Program-made: the position numbers and the translations under genes
Part shown: one piece after another, positions 1-7,376 of the stretch
Layout: each line of letters starts with the position of its first letter
Numbering within the stretch: position 1 is the stretch's first letter
DNA from: an uncultured Desulfobulbaceae bacterium
GTDB taxonomy: Bacteria; Desulfobacterota; Desulfobulbia; Desulfobulbales; Desulfobulbaceae
Assembly (NCBI GenBank): GCA_945787305.1
Contig: CALZIH010000083.1
Span: forward strand, 1 to 9,655
DNA length: 9,655 bases
Direction of reading: 5' to 3'
The notes under the pieces: generated by a model
Seen by the model: the letters and a program-made list of their open reading frames with translations, nothing else
Databases searched by the model: none
Told to the model about the DNA's origin: nothing

Positions 1-304
1 CACGTGAAATACCAATGCCGGGAATAGTGGCAAGCACATCAATCAGATTGCGGGCTCCCATGATGCGCATATCCTCGGCGGTCACCACCGAGGCAATGGC
101 CGGGGCTTCGGTCACGTCCATTATGCGCTTGGTGGCGCTTACCAGCATGCGGTCGGTTTGGTAGACATCCTCCTCTGAGGGCTCCCCCTTGGGGAACATG
201 GCCTCATAGGCCCTGATTTTATCTTCCCTTGTTTCTTGCGAAAGGCAGAGGTTGGGCAGGAAACAGGTCAGGAAAACCAAGGTTATACAATAGCGCTTTT
301 TCAT
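1..304 (-). CDS. TonB-dependent outer-membrane receptor, N-terminal part (cut by window edge)
   Basis: Translating the minus strand from the ATG at 304 gives 101 codons with no stop, running off the left edge. Residues 1-22 form a signal peptide: a KKR start, a hydrophobic core, then LCLSQ. After a charged linker, DRMLVSATK (about residues 49-57) fits a TonB box leading into the plug domain. The plug follows with the family pattern EAPAIASVVTAEDM, then the GARNLIDVLATIPGI segment. Such receptors bind siderophores, metal chelates or other scarce ligands at the outer membrane and import them with TonB-ExbBD energy. The plug and barrel remainder lies outside the window, so the ligand is unknown. 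The gene has its own likely promoter (368-398) and follows two secreted binding-protein genes on the same strand, suggesting a shared uptake or sensing role. The ribosome-binding site is weak (GATGAGAA just before the ATG). The family call is confident; the substrate is not inferable. Confidence 0.88.
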   Translation of the reverse strand, partial: MKKRYCITLVFLTCFLPNLCLSQETREDKIRAYEAMFPKGEPSEEDVYQTDRMLVSATKRIMDVTEAPAIASVVTAEDMRIMGARNLIDVLATIPGIGISR

Positions 305-668
305 TTTCTCATCACTAAGCCGGCATTGCCGATGTTGAAGTTTGACGGGGCATAACATTGAAAATTGATTATAGCAGATCAGCTGGCTAAGGACTCAAGA
401 TTATCTTTAACATAGTATGCCCTGAAGGGGTTGGAAATCAAGGAAAAAATGAAGCAGCATGCGGTGAGCAGTAATGAGAATTGAACCGTGGAAAAGAAGC
501 TGTTGCGGAAAGGAAATTTTGGGTCAATATCTCTGTGTTGGTAACATTCTTTATGGAAAGGAGGGTGTGTCACTTTCATTCCAGGCTGATTGATTGCAGT
601 TATAGGTTTGGCGACAACTCAGTACGTACTGTGAGCAGAACAATGACCAAGGATAAGCTTTCTATGCA
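305..668. other. Intergenic region between binding-protein gene and TonB receptor
   Basis: This 364 bp gap holds the probable receptor promoter (368-398) and a leader of roughly 57 nt. The rest has no recognisable gene or RNA. A 66-codon minus-strand ORF (579 to 379) contains a hydrophobic stretch (FSLLLTACCFIFSLI) but lacks a clear ribosome-binding site, and its 3' end runs into the promoter -35, so I do not call it a gene. A 12 bp palindrome (CAGTACGTACTG, 620-631) lies 38 nt past the upstream gene's stop, but no T-run follows it, so it is not a convincing intrinsic terminator. Confidence 0.6.
368..398 (-). promoter_or_regulatory. Probable sigma70 extended -10 promoter for the TonB receptor
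   Basis: Read on the minus strand, a consensus TATAAT (373-368) is preceded by TG one base away (TGCTATAAT), an extended -10. A TTGAGT (398-393) lies 19 bp upstream as a -35, a long spacing that the extended -10 could compensate for. The predicted start is near 361, giving a leader of about 57 nt. An 11 bp odd palindrome (AAGATTATCTT, 397-407 on the plus strand) touches the -35 and could be an operator, but repeats this short are common. No clear Fur box is visible. Confidence 0.6.
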
Positions 669-1601
669 TTATTCGATAACCTCGCCAGCCATGTCCAGGG
701 CCTGACTGCTGATGAGCACCCCGACGCTTTTTGCGGTGCGGTGGTTAAGGGAAATATGGGTGCCGAGTGGTGCCATGACTCCGATGGAGGCCGGGGTCTG
801 GTTGCGCTCAATGATATTTCTGGCCATGGAGGCGGCTTGGCTGCCTATGCTGCCGACATCACTTCGTACCGAGAGCATAAATCCTATCTCGGTGAGATTT
901 ATCCCCTGGCCGACACAGACCAGTCTATCCTTGATGCAGCCTTTGCCTAACCAGCTCATGTTATCAAGGGTATAGGTCACCGGATCGTTGAGTACCCAGA
1001 GTCCATCCACCTGGTCGGCAAGCTGGCGGTAGGTGCGGCGAAAACTCCAACTGTTATCGATTTGTCGTTCTATCAGTTCCATTCCCAATATGGCCACCGC
1101 TTTTTTCGCTTTGTCCACCAGGGCGGCAGAATGGCGGGGATTGTATATCACCCCGATCCGTTTGATTCCCGGTGCAAACATGCTCAGGCTGAGAAATTGG
1201 TTGCCCGGGTCTACCTCGCTGTTGATGCCAACAATATTGGCTTGCCCCTCAAGTAGTTGATATTGCTCCCAGTTCAGGACCATGGCGAAAATAACTGGAA
1301 TCTCCTGGTGTTCCTTGGTCCAGAGTTTGGCGAGGTAGGCGGCTTTTGCGCCAAGGGCGAAAATCAAGGAGGGACGCTCATTGATGATTCGGTCCATAAG
1401 GTCTGCATCAGACTGTATGTCTCCCTGCAGGGCGAAATCCCGTACGTCACAATCCATGCCGGCCTTAAAGGTGGCAAGGGGTTCGTTGAATACCTGCTCG
1501 TCACTGCTGATCAATGCGGCCACCCAACAGGTATTACCTGCTTGGGCGGCAAGCGGCAGCAGCCACACCAGGAGAAAAATGATAGTTTTACTTATGGTCA
1601 T
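669..1601 (-). CDS. Periplasmic binding protein, PF04392-type (ABC_sub_bind family), no partner permease
   Basis: The 310-residue protein has a Sec signal peptide (residues 1-21, hydrophobic core, cleavage after AQA). The mature part has the two-lobed periplasmic binding fold of the TrpX-like family. Recognisable stretches include PSLIFALGAKAA (77-88), the hinge and second lobe start GIKRIGVIYNP (145-155), a ligand-facing WVLNDPVTYT (202-211), and near the C-terminus the RNIIERNQTPASI stretch (261-273), which matches the family's usual helix-plus-loop ending. Members bind small ligands such as amino acids or uncharacterised solutes. No ABC permease or ATPase gene lies beside it, so transport through a classical ABC complex is not supported locally; it may deliver ligand elsewhere or act in sensing. 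The ATG overlaps the end of the upstream PhnD-like gene by 14 bp, indicating translational coupling, and GGATGG sits 4 nt before it. The TonB receptor lies downstream. Family call good, ligand unknown. Confidence 0.82.
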   Translation of the reverse strand: MTISKTIIFLLVWLLPLAAQAGNTCWVAALISSDEQVFNEPLATFKAGMDCDVRDFALQGDIQSDADLMDRIINERPSLIFALGAKAAYLAKLWTKEHQEIPVIFAMVLNWEQYQLLEGQANIVGINSEVDPGNQFLSLSMFAPGIKRIGVIYNPRHSAALVDKAKKAVAILGMELIERQIDNSWSFRRTYRQLADQVDGLWVLNDPVTYTLDNMSWLGKGCIKDRLVCVGQGINLTEIGFMLSVRSDVGSIGSQAASMARNIIERNQTPASIGVMAPLGTHISLNHRTAKSVGVLISSQALDMAGEVIE

Positions 1602-2385
1602 CTATCCATCCGCTGATATGTAGCATTTGCATGAAAGAAGGAGGCGGTAATTGCTTTCCGCTCCGTAGTAAGAGACGTTTAATTTCTTTAACCTGCTTTT
1701 CATCTAACCCATTTTCCGTGATACACAGCAACGGCATGGGTATTGGGCTGGAAGTTGCCAGCTTGTGCACCATATCCTCCAATCTCGGGTTGGTTCGGCC
1801 TACAACCTGGATGGTTTGTATGCTCACTATGGCCGCATCTACCTGGCCCAATACAAGAGCATAAAAGGCATCGGCGTCTTTGGGTGTGATAACGATATTG
1901 CCCCAGGTGAAATCTATCTCATGCTCACTGAAATAATTATTAAGCTGTTGGTCTGCATCAGGGCCCATGTTTGTTACGGCAACGGTTTTTCCATCAAGTC
2001 GATCATGGGAGGCAGCGTCGTTTTTCCGGATCAGCAGGGCCTTGTGATAAGCCGCATGTTCTTGGCGTAAGGCGGTTACAAGTGGTTTCAAGGCCAGCTC
2101 TTTGCCGTGTTGCTTGAAATACCACGCCGGGACCAACACCATACCGGGTTTTCGTTGTCGAACCAGGCGTTCAAAATCGACCTCATGGGTAAAGGCCTGG
2201 AACTGTATGTCAAGTTTTGCTTCGTTAAAGAATTCATCGACGTTTTGTTTGAGAAGGGAAAAGTTTGATTGGGTCGAGTCGGGGAAGAAATAGAAGAAAT
2301 CTATGGTTGAGGCGGCGCGGACAGGATTCCCGGTGTAAAAGATTGAAAGGGCAAGGACAAGAAGAAGCGAGCGAGAACGAATCAT
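1588..2385 (-). CDS. PhnD-like periplasmic substrate-binding protein (divergent)
   Basis: The 265-residue secreted protein has a signal peptide at residues 1-24 (RSRSLLLVLAL core, VRA-A cleavage). The fold markers of the PhnD/SsuA type II binding family are present: an N-terminal strand IDFFYFFPDS, LVRQRKPGMVLVPAWYF (74-90) where a ligand-contacting loop normally falls, LDGKTVAV (130-137) opening the second lobe, and VLGQVDAAIVSIQ (178-190). The phosphonate-binding signature that usually follows (a Ser/Thr-rich turn with SG and an aromatic) is replaced by TNMGPDADQQL (138-148), so phosphonate or phosphate binding should not be assumed. It is the first gene after promoter 2496-2524 and overlaps the next binding-protein gene by 14 bp. 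An AAGG lies 12 nt before the ATG, a loose ribosome-binding site. No permease or ATPase genes accompany it. It is about 30-70 residues shorter than typical PhnD proteins. Family call fairly confident, ligand unknown. Confidence 0.78.
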   Translation of the reverse strand: MIRSRSLLLVLALSIFYTGNPVRAASTIDFFYFFPDSTQSNFSLLKQNVDEFFNEAKLDIQFQAFTHEVDFERLVRQRKPGMVLVPAWYFKQHGKELALKPLVTALRQEHAAYHKALLIRKNDAASHDRLDGKTVAVTNMGPDADQQLNNYFSEHEIDFTWGNIVITPKDADAFYALVLGQVDAAIVSIQTIQVVGRTNPRLEDMVHKLATSSPIPMPLLCITENGLDEKQVKEIKRLLLRSGKQLPPPSFMQMLHISGWIDDHK

Positions 2386-2495
2386 CAGTGGGGGAGACCT
2401 TGATGAACGCTACCGGGCGCCAGCTGTGCCTGATTCAGAAACAGCCTACTGTAAAAAAAAGTCTGATGAGAGTATCTATATGGAAGCATGGTAAA

Positions 2496-2524
2496 AATAT
2501 AGCCGATTCTCTTTTTGAAGTCAA
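2496..2524 (-). promoter_or_regulatory. Sigma70-like promoter for the two binding-protein genes
   Basis: On the minus strand TTGACT (2524-2519) is separated by exactly 17 bp from TATATT (2501-2496), one mismatch from consensus in each hexamer. It lies between the RND transporter stop and the PhnD-like start, so the binding-protein genes can be transcribed apart from the pump operon. The predicted start near 2489 leaves a leader of about 104 nt. The leader contains a run of eight T on the minus strand (around 2452-2459) without a convincing stem before it, so I do not call an attenuator or terminator. Confidence 0.65.
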
Positions 2525-2565
2525 AACCATTTACCCTCGCCGACATGCACCAGATAACCAGGTGT

Positions 2566-5500
2566 TCAAGTTTCCCTCTGTATAGTCCGAGGTTTTTCAA
2601 GGCCGATGACAAAGGTCAGCAGGGCAGGGATAACAAACAGGGTAAACAGGGTGGACAGCGCCAGGCCGCCCAAAAGGATTGAGCCCAGCCCGCGATAGAG
2701 CTCACTGCCGGATCCCGTGGACACCACAAGCGGCAGCATGCCAAGAAGGCTGGTGGAGGCACTCATGAAGATCGGCCTGATTCGGGTTTGGACGGAATCG
2801 CTGATAGCTTGAATGCCGACAAGCCCGTTGTAGCGTACATTGTTGAGAGACTGATGGACAATGAGAATGGCGTTATTGACAACAGTTCCAATCAGGATGA
2901 TAAAGCCCAGCATGGTCAGGATGTCAAAGCCCTGGGGGGCGATAAAGGTGTTGACCAGGCGCAGTCCGATAAAGCCACCTGCAGCGGCCAGCGGCACACT
3001 AAACAGAATGATCAACGGATAGAGAAAATTCTCAAACAGGGCGGCCATGAGAAGATAGGTGATGATCAGGGCCAGGAGCAGATTCCACTGCAGGGCCTGA
3101 CGGGTTTGGGTCAGTTTGTCGGCGTTCCCGCCAATCTCGATGTTCACGCCTTCCAGATTTCCTGCTTCCTGCAGGCTTGGTAGTATTTTTTGTTCAATGG
3201 TTTCCATTGCCGTTTGCAGAGGGAGGTCGTCCGGCGGTGTTACCTGGAGGGTGATGGTTCGCCTGCGTTCCAGGTGGTTAATTTGCGGCATACCCTCGGT
3301 GTACACAAGAGAGGCCACATCTGTTCCCTGGATCAGGTTACCATGACCGTTGATGATTGACGCCTGCAGGATGTCTTCGGGCTTGGTGAAAATTGTTTTG
3401 TCCCCCTTGAGGATCAGGTCGATCTGATTGATGCCCTCCGGCCGGTATTCTTCAATTTTACGGCCATCCATCAGGATATCAACATAGCGTCCCAGTTCCT
3501 CTTCGCTGAGGCCGTTTGCCGCCAGCTTTTCCTTGTCAGGGATAATCTGGACCTCAGGGTAGCTGGTTTCAAGAGAGGGGATGGGACGAACCTGGACACC
3601 TTGAATCTGTTGACTGATGGTACCGTACAATGTCCGGGCCGAATCGATAATGGATTCAATCCGTTCTCCGGAAATATTGACATCAATATTTCGTCCCTGG
3701 CCGATTCCGCTCTCAAAGATACCGGCCTGAATGGAGACGCCGAACATACCGGGAATGCTATTCATGATACGGGAAAAAAGCGGCATCATTTCCCTGGCTC
3801 TGGTTTCGTGGCTGGAAATGCCGCCGAAAAGGTTGAAGCGGTCGGCACCCACATAGAACATGGTTTTTATCTGTGGGATACCGTCCCTGCCGTCCTCATT
3901 AAAGTAGGGTTCAGCTTCCTGGTATATCCAGTGGCCGATTGATTTGAGCTTTTCCGGAGCGTAACCCGGCGGTGGGATGAGTATGTTAAGGATCAGATTT
4001 CTATTGCCCTGGGGCAAATATTCGCCAGGCGGCAGCAACCAGCTGGTCAGGCCCAGGGAAAAACCGGTAAAAACGACTATTGTCGCCAGTCGGGTGAACG
4101 TATTTTTAAGGAATAACCGGGAAAGGGACATGATGAATCGGGAAAAGTGCGGTCCGATTATGCTTGTTTGCATCTTGTTCGCTGCACCTTTTTTTTCTTT
4201 TCGATAAAAGAGGTGGATCAGTGAAGGGATAACCGAAATCGAGACAAATAGACTTAAGAGGATGGAAAAGGTGATGGCAATGGCAATATCACGAAAAAGT
4301 TGGCCAGCCTCTTCCTGGATGAAGATAACCGGCAAAAAAACGGCTACAGTGGTCGCTGTTGATGCAAGGACCGCACCCCACACTTCTTGCGTACCCTCAA
4401 GGGCGGCATTATAGGAAGATTTGCCCATTTTTCGGTGGCGGTCGATGTTTTCCAGAACCACGATTGAGTTGTCCACGAGCATGCCTACGGCAAAGGATAT
4501 TCCAGCCAGGCTGACTACGTTCAGGTTTCGGCCCATGAGCCAGAGAAAGATGAAGGTGCCGATGGCCGAGATGGGGATTGCCACCGCAGTGGTAATGGTT
4601 GTTCGCAAAGAACGTAAAAAAAGTAACAAGACACAAATGGCAAGGGCGCCGCCGATTGCTACATTCTGCTTGACCAGATTGATGGCTCGCTTGATGTAAG
4701 GACGCTGATTGTAGACCATTTCGAAGAACAAGCCGTTCTCGGCGAGCAGGCCCTGGTTGAGTTCATTTATTCTGGCCTCCATCCGATCGGTCAGGTCCAA
4801 TACATTTGCCCCTTGCTCCTTGCGGACCCCAACCACTATGACCTGTTGTCCATTGTGCAGTACGGACACATCTTCTTTTGTATAGCCAGGGGTCACCGTG
4901 GCCACATCACGTAAGTACGTGCGATTGATGCCGTCATCAAGCAGGACCACGTCAAGGGGGTCGCTGAGCTGTTGGAACTGGCTGACGGTACGGATACGGT
5001 AATTTTTCTTGCCCATGGCCAGAACCCCGGCTGAGACATTGGTGTTGGCTTGAGTAACACTGTGTATTACTTGGTTGATCGAGATGTTGTGTCGGGCCAA
5101 TGCCTCCATGTCAACAGTGATGTCCAGCTGGTTTTCCGTACCGCCAAAGACCAATAACGAACCAATACCATTGATCCGTTCCAGATGCTGGCGAACATGG
5201 TCCTCAAAAAAGGTGCGGAAGTGGTTGATGGATTCGGTATTGTCGGCAGCCGTTTTCATCACCATCCAGATTACTGGTGAACTCTGGGCGCCGGCCGCTT
5301 CAATGATCGGCTTGTCGGCGTTTTGCGGGTAAGAAGGGACTTCGTTGAGCTTGTTGGACGTCCTCAGTAAGGCGTCATCCAGATTGGTGCCGACCTGGAA
5401 TGAGAGGGTGATTTCTCCATAACCGTTGTATGCGGAACTCTCCATTTTGGTCAGTGCCTGAAGTCCCTTGAGGGTTTTCTCCTGTTTTTCGATAATCTCT

Positions 5501-5682
5501 TTTTCTATTTCATAAGGCGTTGCCCCGGCCCAGGTTGTTGAAACTGTTATCTGTGGTGTTTCCACATCCGGGGTAAGTTGAACCGGTAGGCTGGTTAAGC
5601 CGATAAGGCCGAACATAACGACCAGGATGACCGCTACACTCACGGCCACAGGTTTGTCTAGGGAGCTCCGGACCAGGTTCAT
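2566..5682 (-). CDS. RND-family efflux transporter, inner-membrane subunit (AcrB/HAE1-like)
   Basis: The 1038-residue protein is the normal length for a hydrophobe/amphiphile RND pump and shows its internal duplication: TM1 (about 13-33), first porter region (35-330), TM2-6 (337-492), TM7 near 525-545, second porter region (560-855), and TM8-12 to the C-terminus. Family signatures include LPVQLTPDVETPQITVST at the start, PISAIGTFIF, and GMLVDNSIVVLENI in TM4. The proton-relay position equivalent to AcrB Asp407 is kept as D404, while the second acidic position is Asn (N405). The AcrB Lys940 region in TM10 reads GTVVNNAIL, so Lys is also replaced. This D-N/N-N pattern is common in a large AcrB-related clade and should still permit proton coupling. 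The ATG overlaps the upstream fusion-protein gene by 4 bp (ATGA), with GGAG 7 nt before it, a classic coupled pair. Substrate unknown. No outer-membrane TolC-type gene is adjacent. Confidence 0.95.
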   Translation of the reverse strand: MNLVRSSLDKPVAVSVAVILVVMFGLIGLTSLPVQLTPDVETPQITVSTTWAGATPYEIEKEIIEKQEKTLKGLQALTKMESSAYNGYGEITLSFQVGTNLDDALLRTSNKLNEVPSYPQNADKPIIEAAGAQSSPVIWMVMKTAADNTESINHFRTFFEDHVRQHLERINGIGSLLVFGGTENQLDITVDMEALARHNISINQVIHSVTQANTNVSAGVLAMGKKNYRIRTVSQFQQLSDPLDVVLLDDGINRTYLRDVATVTPGYTKEDVSVLHNGQQVIVVGVRKEQGANVLDLTDRMEARINELNQGLLAENGLFFEMVYNQRPYIKRAINLVKQNVAIGGALAICVLLLFLRSLRTTITTAVAIPISAIGTFIFLWLMGRNLNVVSLAGISFAVGMLVDNSIVVLENIDRHRKMGKSSYNAALEGTQEVWGAVLASTATTVAVFLPVIFIQEEAGQLFRDIAIAITFSILLSLFVSISVIPSLIHLFYRKEKKGAANKMQTSIIGPHFSRFIMSLSRLFLKNTFTRLATIVVFTGFSLGLTSWLLPPGEYLPQGNRNLILNILIPPPGYAPEKLKSIGHWIYQEAEPYFNEDGRDGIPQIKTMFYVGADRFNLFGGISSHETRAREMMPLFSRIMNSIPGMFGVSIQAGIFESGIGQGRNIDVNISGERIESIIDSARTLYGTISQQIQGVQVRPIPSLETSYPEVQIIPDKEKLAANGLSEEELGRYVDILMDGRKIEEYRPEGINQIDLILKGDKTIFTKPEDILQASIINGHGNLIQGTDVASLVYTEGMPQINHLERRRTITLQVTPPDDLPLQTAMETIEQKILPSLQEAGNLEGVNIEIGGNADKLTQTRQALQWNLLLALIITYLLMAALFENFLYPLIILFSVPLAAAGGFIGLRLVNTFIAPQGFDILTMLGFIILIGTVVNNAILIVHQSLNNVRYNGLVGIQAISDSVQTRIRPIFMSASTSLLGMLPLVVSTGSGSELYRGLGSILLGGLALSTLFTLFVIPALLTFVIGLEKPRTIQRET

Positions 5683-6734
5683 TGTTCTTCTCCGGCAACC
5701 GTGACCGGTTGGTCCGGTCGTAATCTCTCGTTTCCTTCAACCACCACCGGCAGGCCAGGGACAAAGTAGGGGTTGTCGGCCCCCACATCGGAATCAAGAT
5801 AGCTGACGATATTGACCGGCAGGATTGAGGCCTTGTCGTCTTTGATCGTATAGACAAAATCCCCACCTTGGAACTTGATCAGGGCATCGCGGGGAATTAT
5901 GCTTAAAGTTTTCTTGTTGGATATGGGAACAAAAACTGTGGCGGACATGTTTTCCGCGACCATGGGTTGCTCAGGAATGTGGACTTTAAGAAAGATGTTC
6001 TTTGTTCGGGAATCTGCCCGAGGAGCAAGCTCTATAAGTTTTCCCGTGATTTTGCGGTCAAAGGCGTTCAAGGTGACTGCCAGTTCCTGACCAGGCTGGA
6101 TGAAGCGTATCAGTTTTTCTCCTACCGGTACCCTGACAAAGAGTTCATCAACTGCAGCCAGGGTGACAAGGCCTTTGCCCTGGCCGACCCAGTCTCCGCG
6201 GTCCACCTGTTTTTCCAGAACAATGCCGGTAAAAGGCGCCTTGATAATGCTCTTTTTCTTTTCCAGGAGCAACTTGGCAAGTGTTTCCCGTGCAGCCTGT
6301 TGTTCCAGTTGTGCATCCAGCAGGTCAAACTCGGCATCTTCAAATTTTTGCTTACTGGTTCCCTTTTGTTCAAGCAGGCTTTGTAAGCGTTGGAAAAGTT
6401 TTTCAGCATGCCTGGTTCGTGCCTCTATCTGTTTGACCCGTGTTTGCGCCAGGAGGATTTCTTTTTCCAATATCTCGGTATTCAGTTGAACCAGAGTGTC
6501 GCCTTCATTGACCCGGTCACCGGCACGAATGGATATCTCTTCGACCAGGCCTGCGACCTCGGAGGAGACGTTGCTCACTCGCTCGTAATAGAGCAGGCCG
6601 AGAAACCCCTTGTTTTCGGCTATCTCTCGTTGGTTTATCGGCTTTGTCTTGACTCTTGCCGGTGGCGGTTCCTGTGCAAAAACCACAGGCGCACAGGTAT
6701 ATAAAATAAGAGTAATCGAGAGAAGATATTTCAT
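5679..6734 (-). CDS. RND periplasmic adaptor (membrane-fusion protein, HlyD/AcrA family)
   Basis: The 351-residue adaptor links an inner-membrane RND pump to an outer-membrane channel. Residues 1-20 are a signal peptide ending VFA-QE; there is no good lipobox (the Cys in LYTC is a poor match), so it is probably soluble rather than lipid-anchored, unlike AcrA. The lipoyl half-motif around residues 57-84 (EVAGLVEEISI, AGDRVNEGD) is followed by a Gln/Glu/Lys-rich coiled-coil hairpin (about 88-160), then the second lipoyl half IKAPFTGIVLEK (164-175). A beta-barrel (about 190-275) and a membrane-proximal domain complete the family order. GGAG 7 nt before the ATG supports the start, and the gene lies 14 bp after marR-like 6749-7192. 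The helical hairpin is short, as is usual for this adaptor class. The channel partner must be encoded elsewhere. Confidence 0.93.
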   Translation of the reverse strand: MKYLLSITLILYTCAPVVFAQEPPPARVKTKPINQREIAENKGFLGLLYYERVSNVSSEVAGLVEEISIRAGDRVNEGDTLVQLNTEILEKEILLAQTRVKQIEARTRHAEKLFQRLQSLLEQKGTSKQKFEDAEFDLLDAQLEQQAARETLAKLLLEKKKSIIKAPFTGIVLEKQVDRGDWVGQGKGLVTLAAVDELFVRVPVGEKLIRFIQPGQELAVTLNAFDRKITGKLIELAPRADSRTKNIFLKVHIPEQPMVAENMSATVFVPISNKKTLSIIPRDALIKFQGGDFVYTIKDDKASILPVNIVSYLDSDVGADNPYFVPGLPVVVEGNERLRPDQPVTVAGEEQ

Positions 6735-6748
6735 GGAAAAGCTCCGTA

Positions 6749-7192
6749 TCAGGTGGTTTTGGGTGTTGCCTCAAGGTTCTTGTCAATGGTCAGCAGGGCT
6801 CTGATGACGGTTTCCTGGTCTTGTGCGCTGACACCGGCAAGAAAAGTTGTAGTAAAGGTATCAAGGACTTCCTGCACCTGTTCTAGTAGAGGCTCTCCGT
6901 TTTTTGCCAGCAGAACCAGAGTGGTCCTTCTGTCGAACGGGTCTTTTTTGCGAACGATGAGATTTTTACTTTCCAGTCTATCAAGGATGCGGGTGATGTT
7001 GGCCGGCGTTTTATTTGTCAGTTCTCCCACCGCCCGCTGGCTGATGCCATTGACACAATCAAGGTGTTTAAGGAGTTGTAGTTGTTCCAGGGTCAACCCG
7101 TGTGGGGCGAGTAGTTTCTCAGCATGGTTGCCGAGGCGTTGCGCCGTGAGGTAGATAAGACGCCCGATGTTTTCTTCGTTGCAGGATTTCAT
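6749..7192 (-). CDS. MarR-family transcriptional regulator, probable repressor of the efflux operon
   Basis: The 147-residue protein has the typical MarR length and winged-helix layout: an N-terminal dimerisation helix (about 8-28), LTLEQLQLLKHL (33-44), the recognition region QRAVGELTNKTPANITRILDR (about 52-72), and a wing with the family signature DPFDRRTTLVLL (84-95). The C-terminal helices (100-140) complete the dimer interface. MarR proteins bind inverted repeats as dimers and release DNA on ligand binding. This gene is first in a run with the adaptor and RND genes, and an inverted repeat overlaps its promoter (7218-7246), which together suggest autorepression and control of the pump. 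Two Cys residues (C4, C46) are present, but nothing shows a redox role. No strong ribosome-binding site precedes the ATG at 7192. The inducer is unknown. Confidence 0.92.
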   Translation of the reverse strand: MKSCNEENIGRLIYLTAQRLGNHAEKLLAPHGLTLEQLQLLKHLDCVNGISQRAVGELTNKTPANITRILDRLESKNLIVRKKDPFDRRTTLVLLAKNGEPLLEQVQEVLDTFTTTFLAGVSAQDQETVIRALLTIDKNLEATPKTT

Positions 7193-7217
7193 TTTGCTTG
7201 CCGTCTTAATTGTTAAC

Positions 7218-7246
7218 CAGACAACTGTATAGGTGAAAATTGTCTG
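7218..7246. promoter_or_regulatory. Candidate MarR operator: inverted repeat over the efflux promoter
   Basis: On the plus strand CAGACAA (7218-7224) and TTGTCTG (7240-7246) form 7 bp perfect arms around a 15 nt spacer, centres 22 bp apart (two helical turns). The repeat covers the -10 and most of the promoter spacer, so a bound dimer would block RNA polymerase. A further TTGT (7210-7213) adds a half-site on the start side. The assignment to this MarR protein is inference from position and symmetry. Confidence 0.55.
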
Positions 7247-7254
7247 CCTGTCAA
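7226..7254 (-). promoter_or_regulatory. Strong sigma70 promoter for the marR-adaptor-RND operon
   Basis: On the minus strand a perfect TTGACA (7254-7249) is followed after exactly 17 bp by TATACA (7231-7226). The predicted start is near 7219, about 26 nt before the regulator's ATG. The gap of 184 bp back to the preceding gene's stop shows no convincing terminator. This is the best promoter match in the window. Confidence 0.75.
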
Positions 7255-7376
7255 AGAAAAATGGACAGTCCCTGTGTTCATTTTTAAGAAAATGGGAGTT
7301 TAAGGCCGGGTCGTTTGATTTATTTGTTCAAGGAAGAATCGGATTTCTCGGGTTGTTTCGGTGTTGCAGGCAGCTG

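Noticed and set aside
620..631. Perfect 12 bp palindrome CAGTACGTACTG after the PF04392-type gene
   Set aside because: No T-run follows and almost no loop is possible; a few palindromes of this length are expected by chance in a window this size.
2452..2459. T8 run on the minus strand as a terminator for the pump operon
   Set aside because: No GC-rich stem precedes it, and it lies downstream of the promoter for the next genes.
2385..2612. A 75-codon minus-strand ORF between the RND gene and the PhnD-like gene
   Set aside because: It starts inside the RND gene in another frame, spans the promoter at 2496-2524, and its composition looks random.
2788..3183. A 131-codon plus-strand ORF antisense to the RND gene
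   Set aside because: It mirrors the RND coding frame; its low-complexity Asp/Gln/Lys-rich translation and lack of a ribosome-binding site mark it as a shadow.
5967..6386. A 139-codon plus-strand ORF antisense to the adaptor gene
   Set aside because: It lies wholly within a well-recognised adaptor gene and shows no family features of its own.
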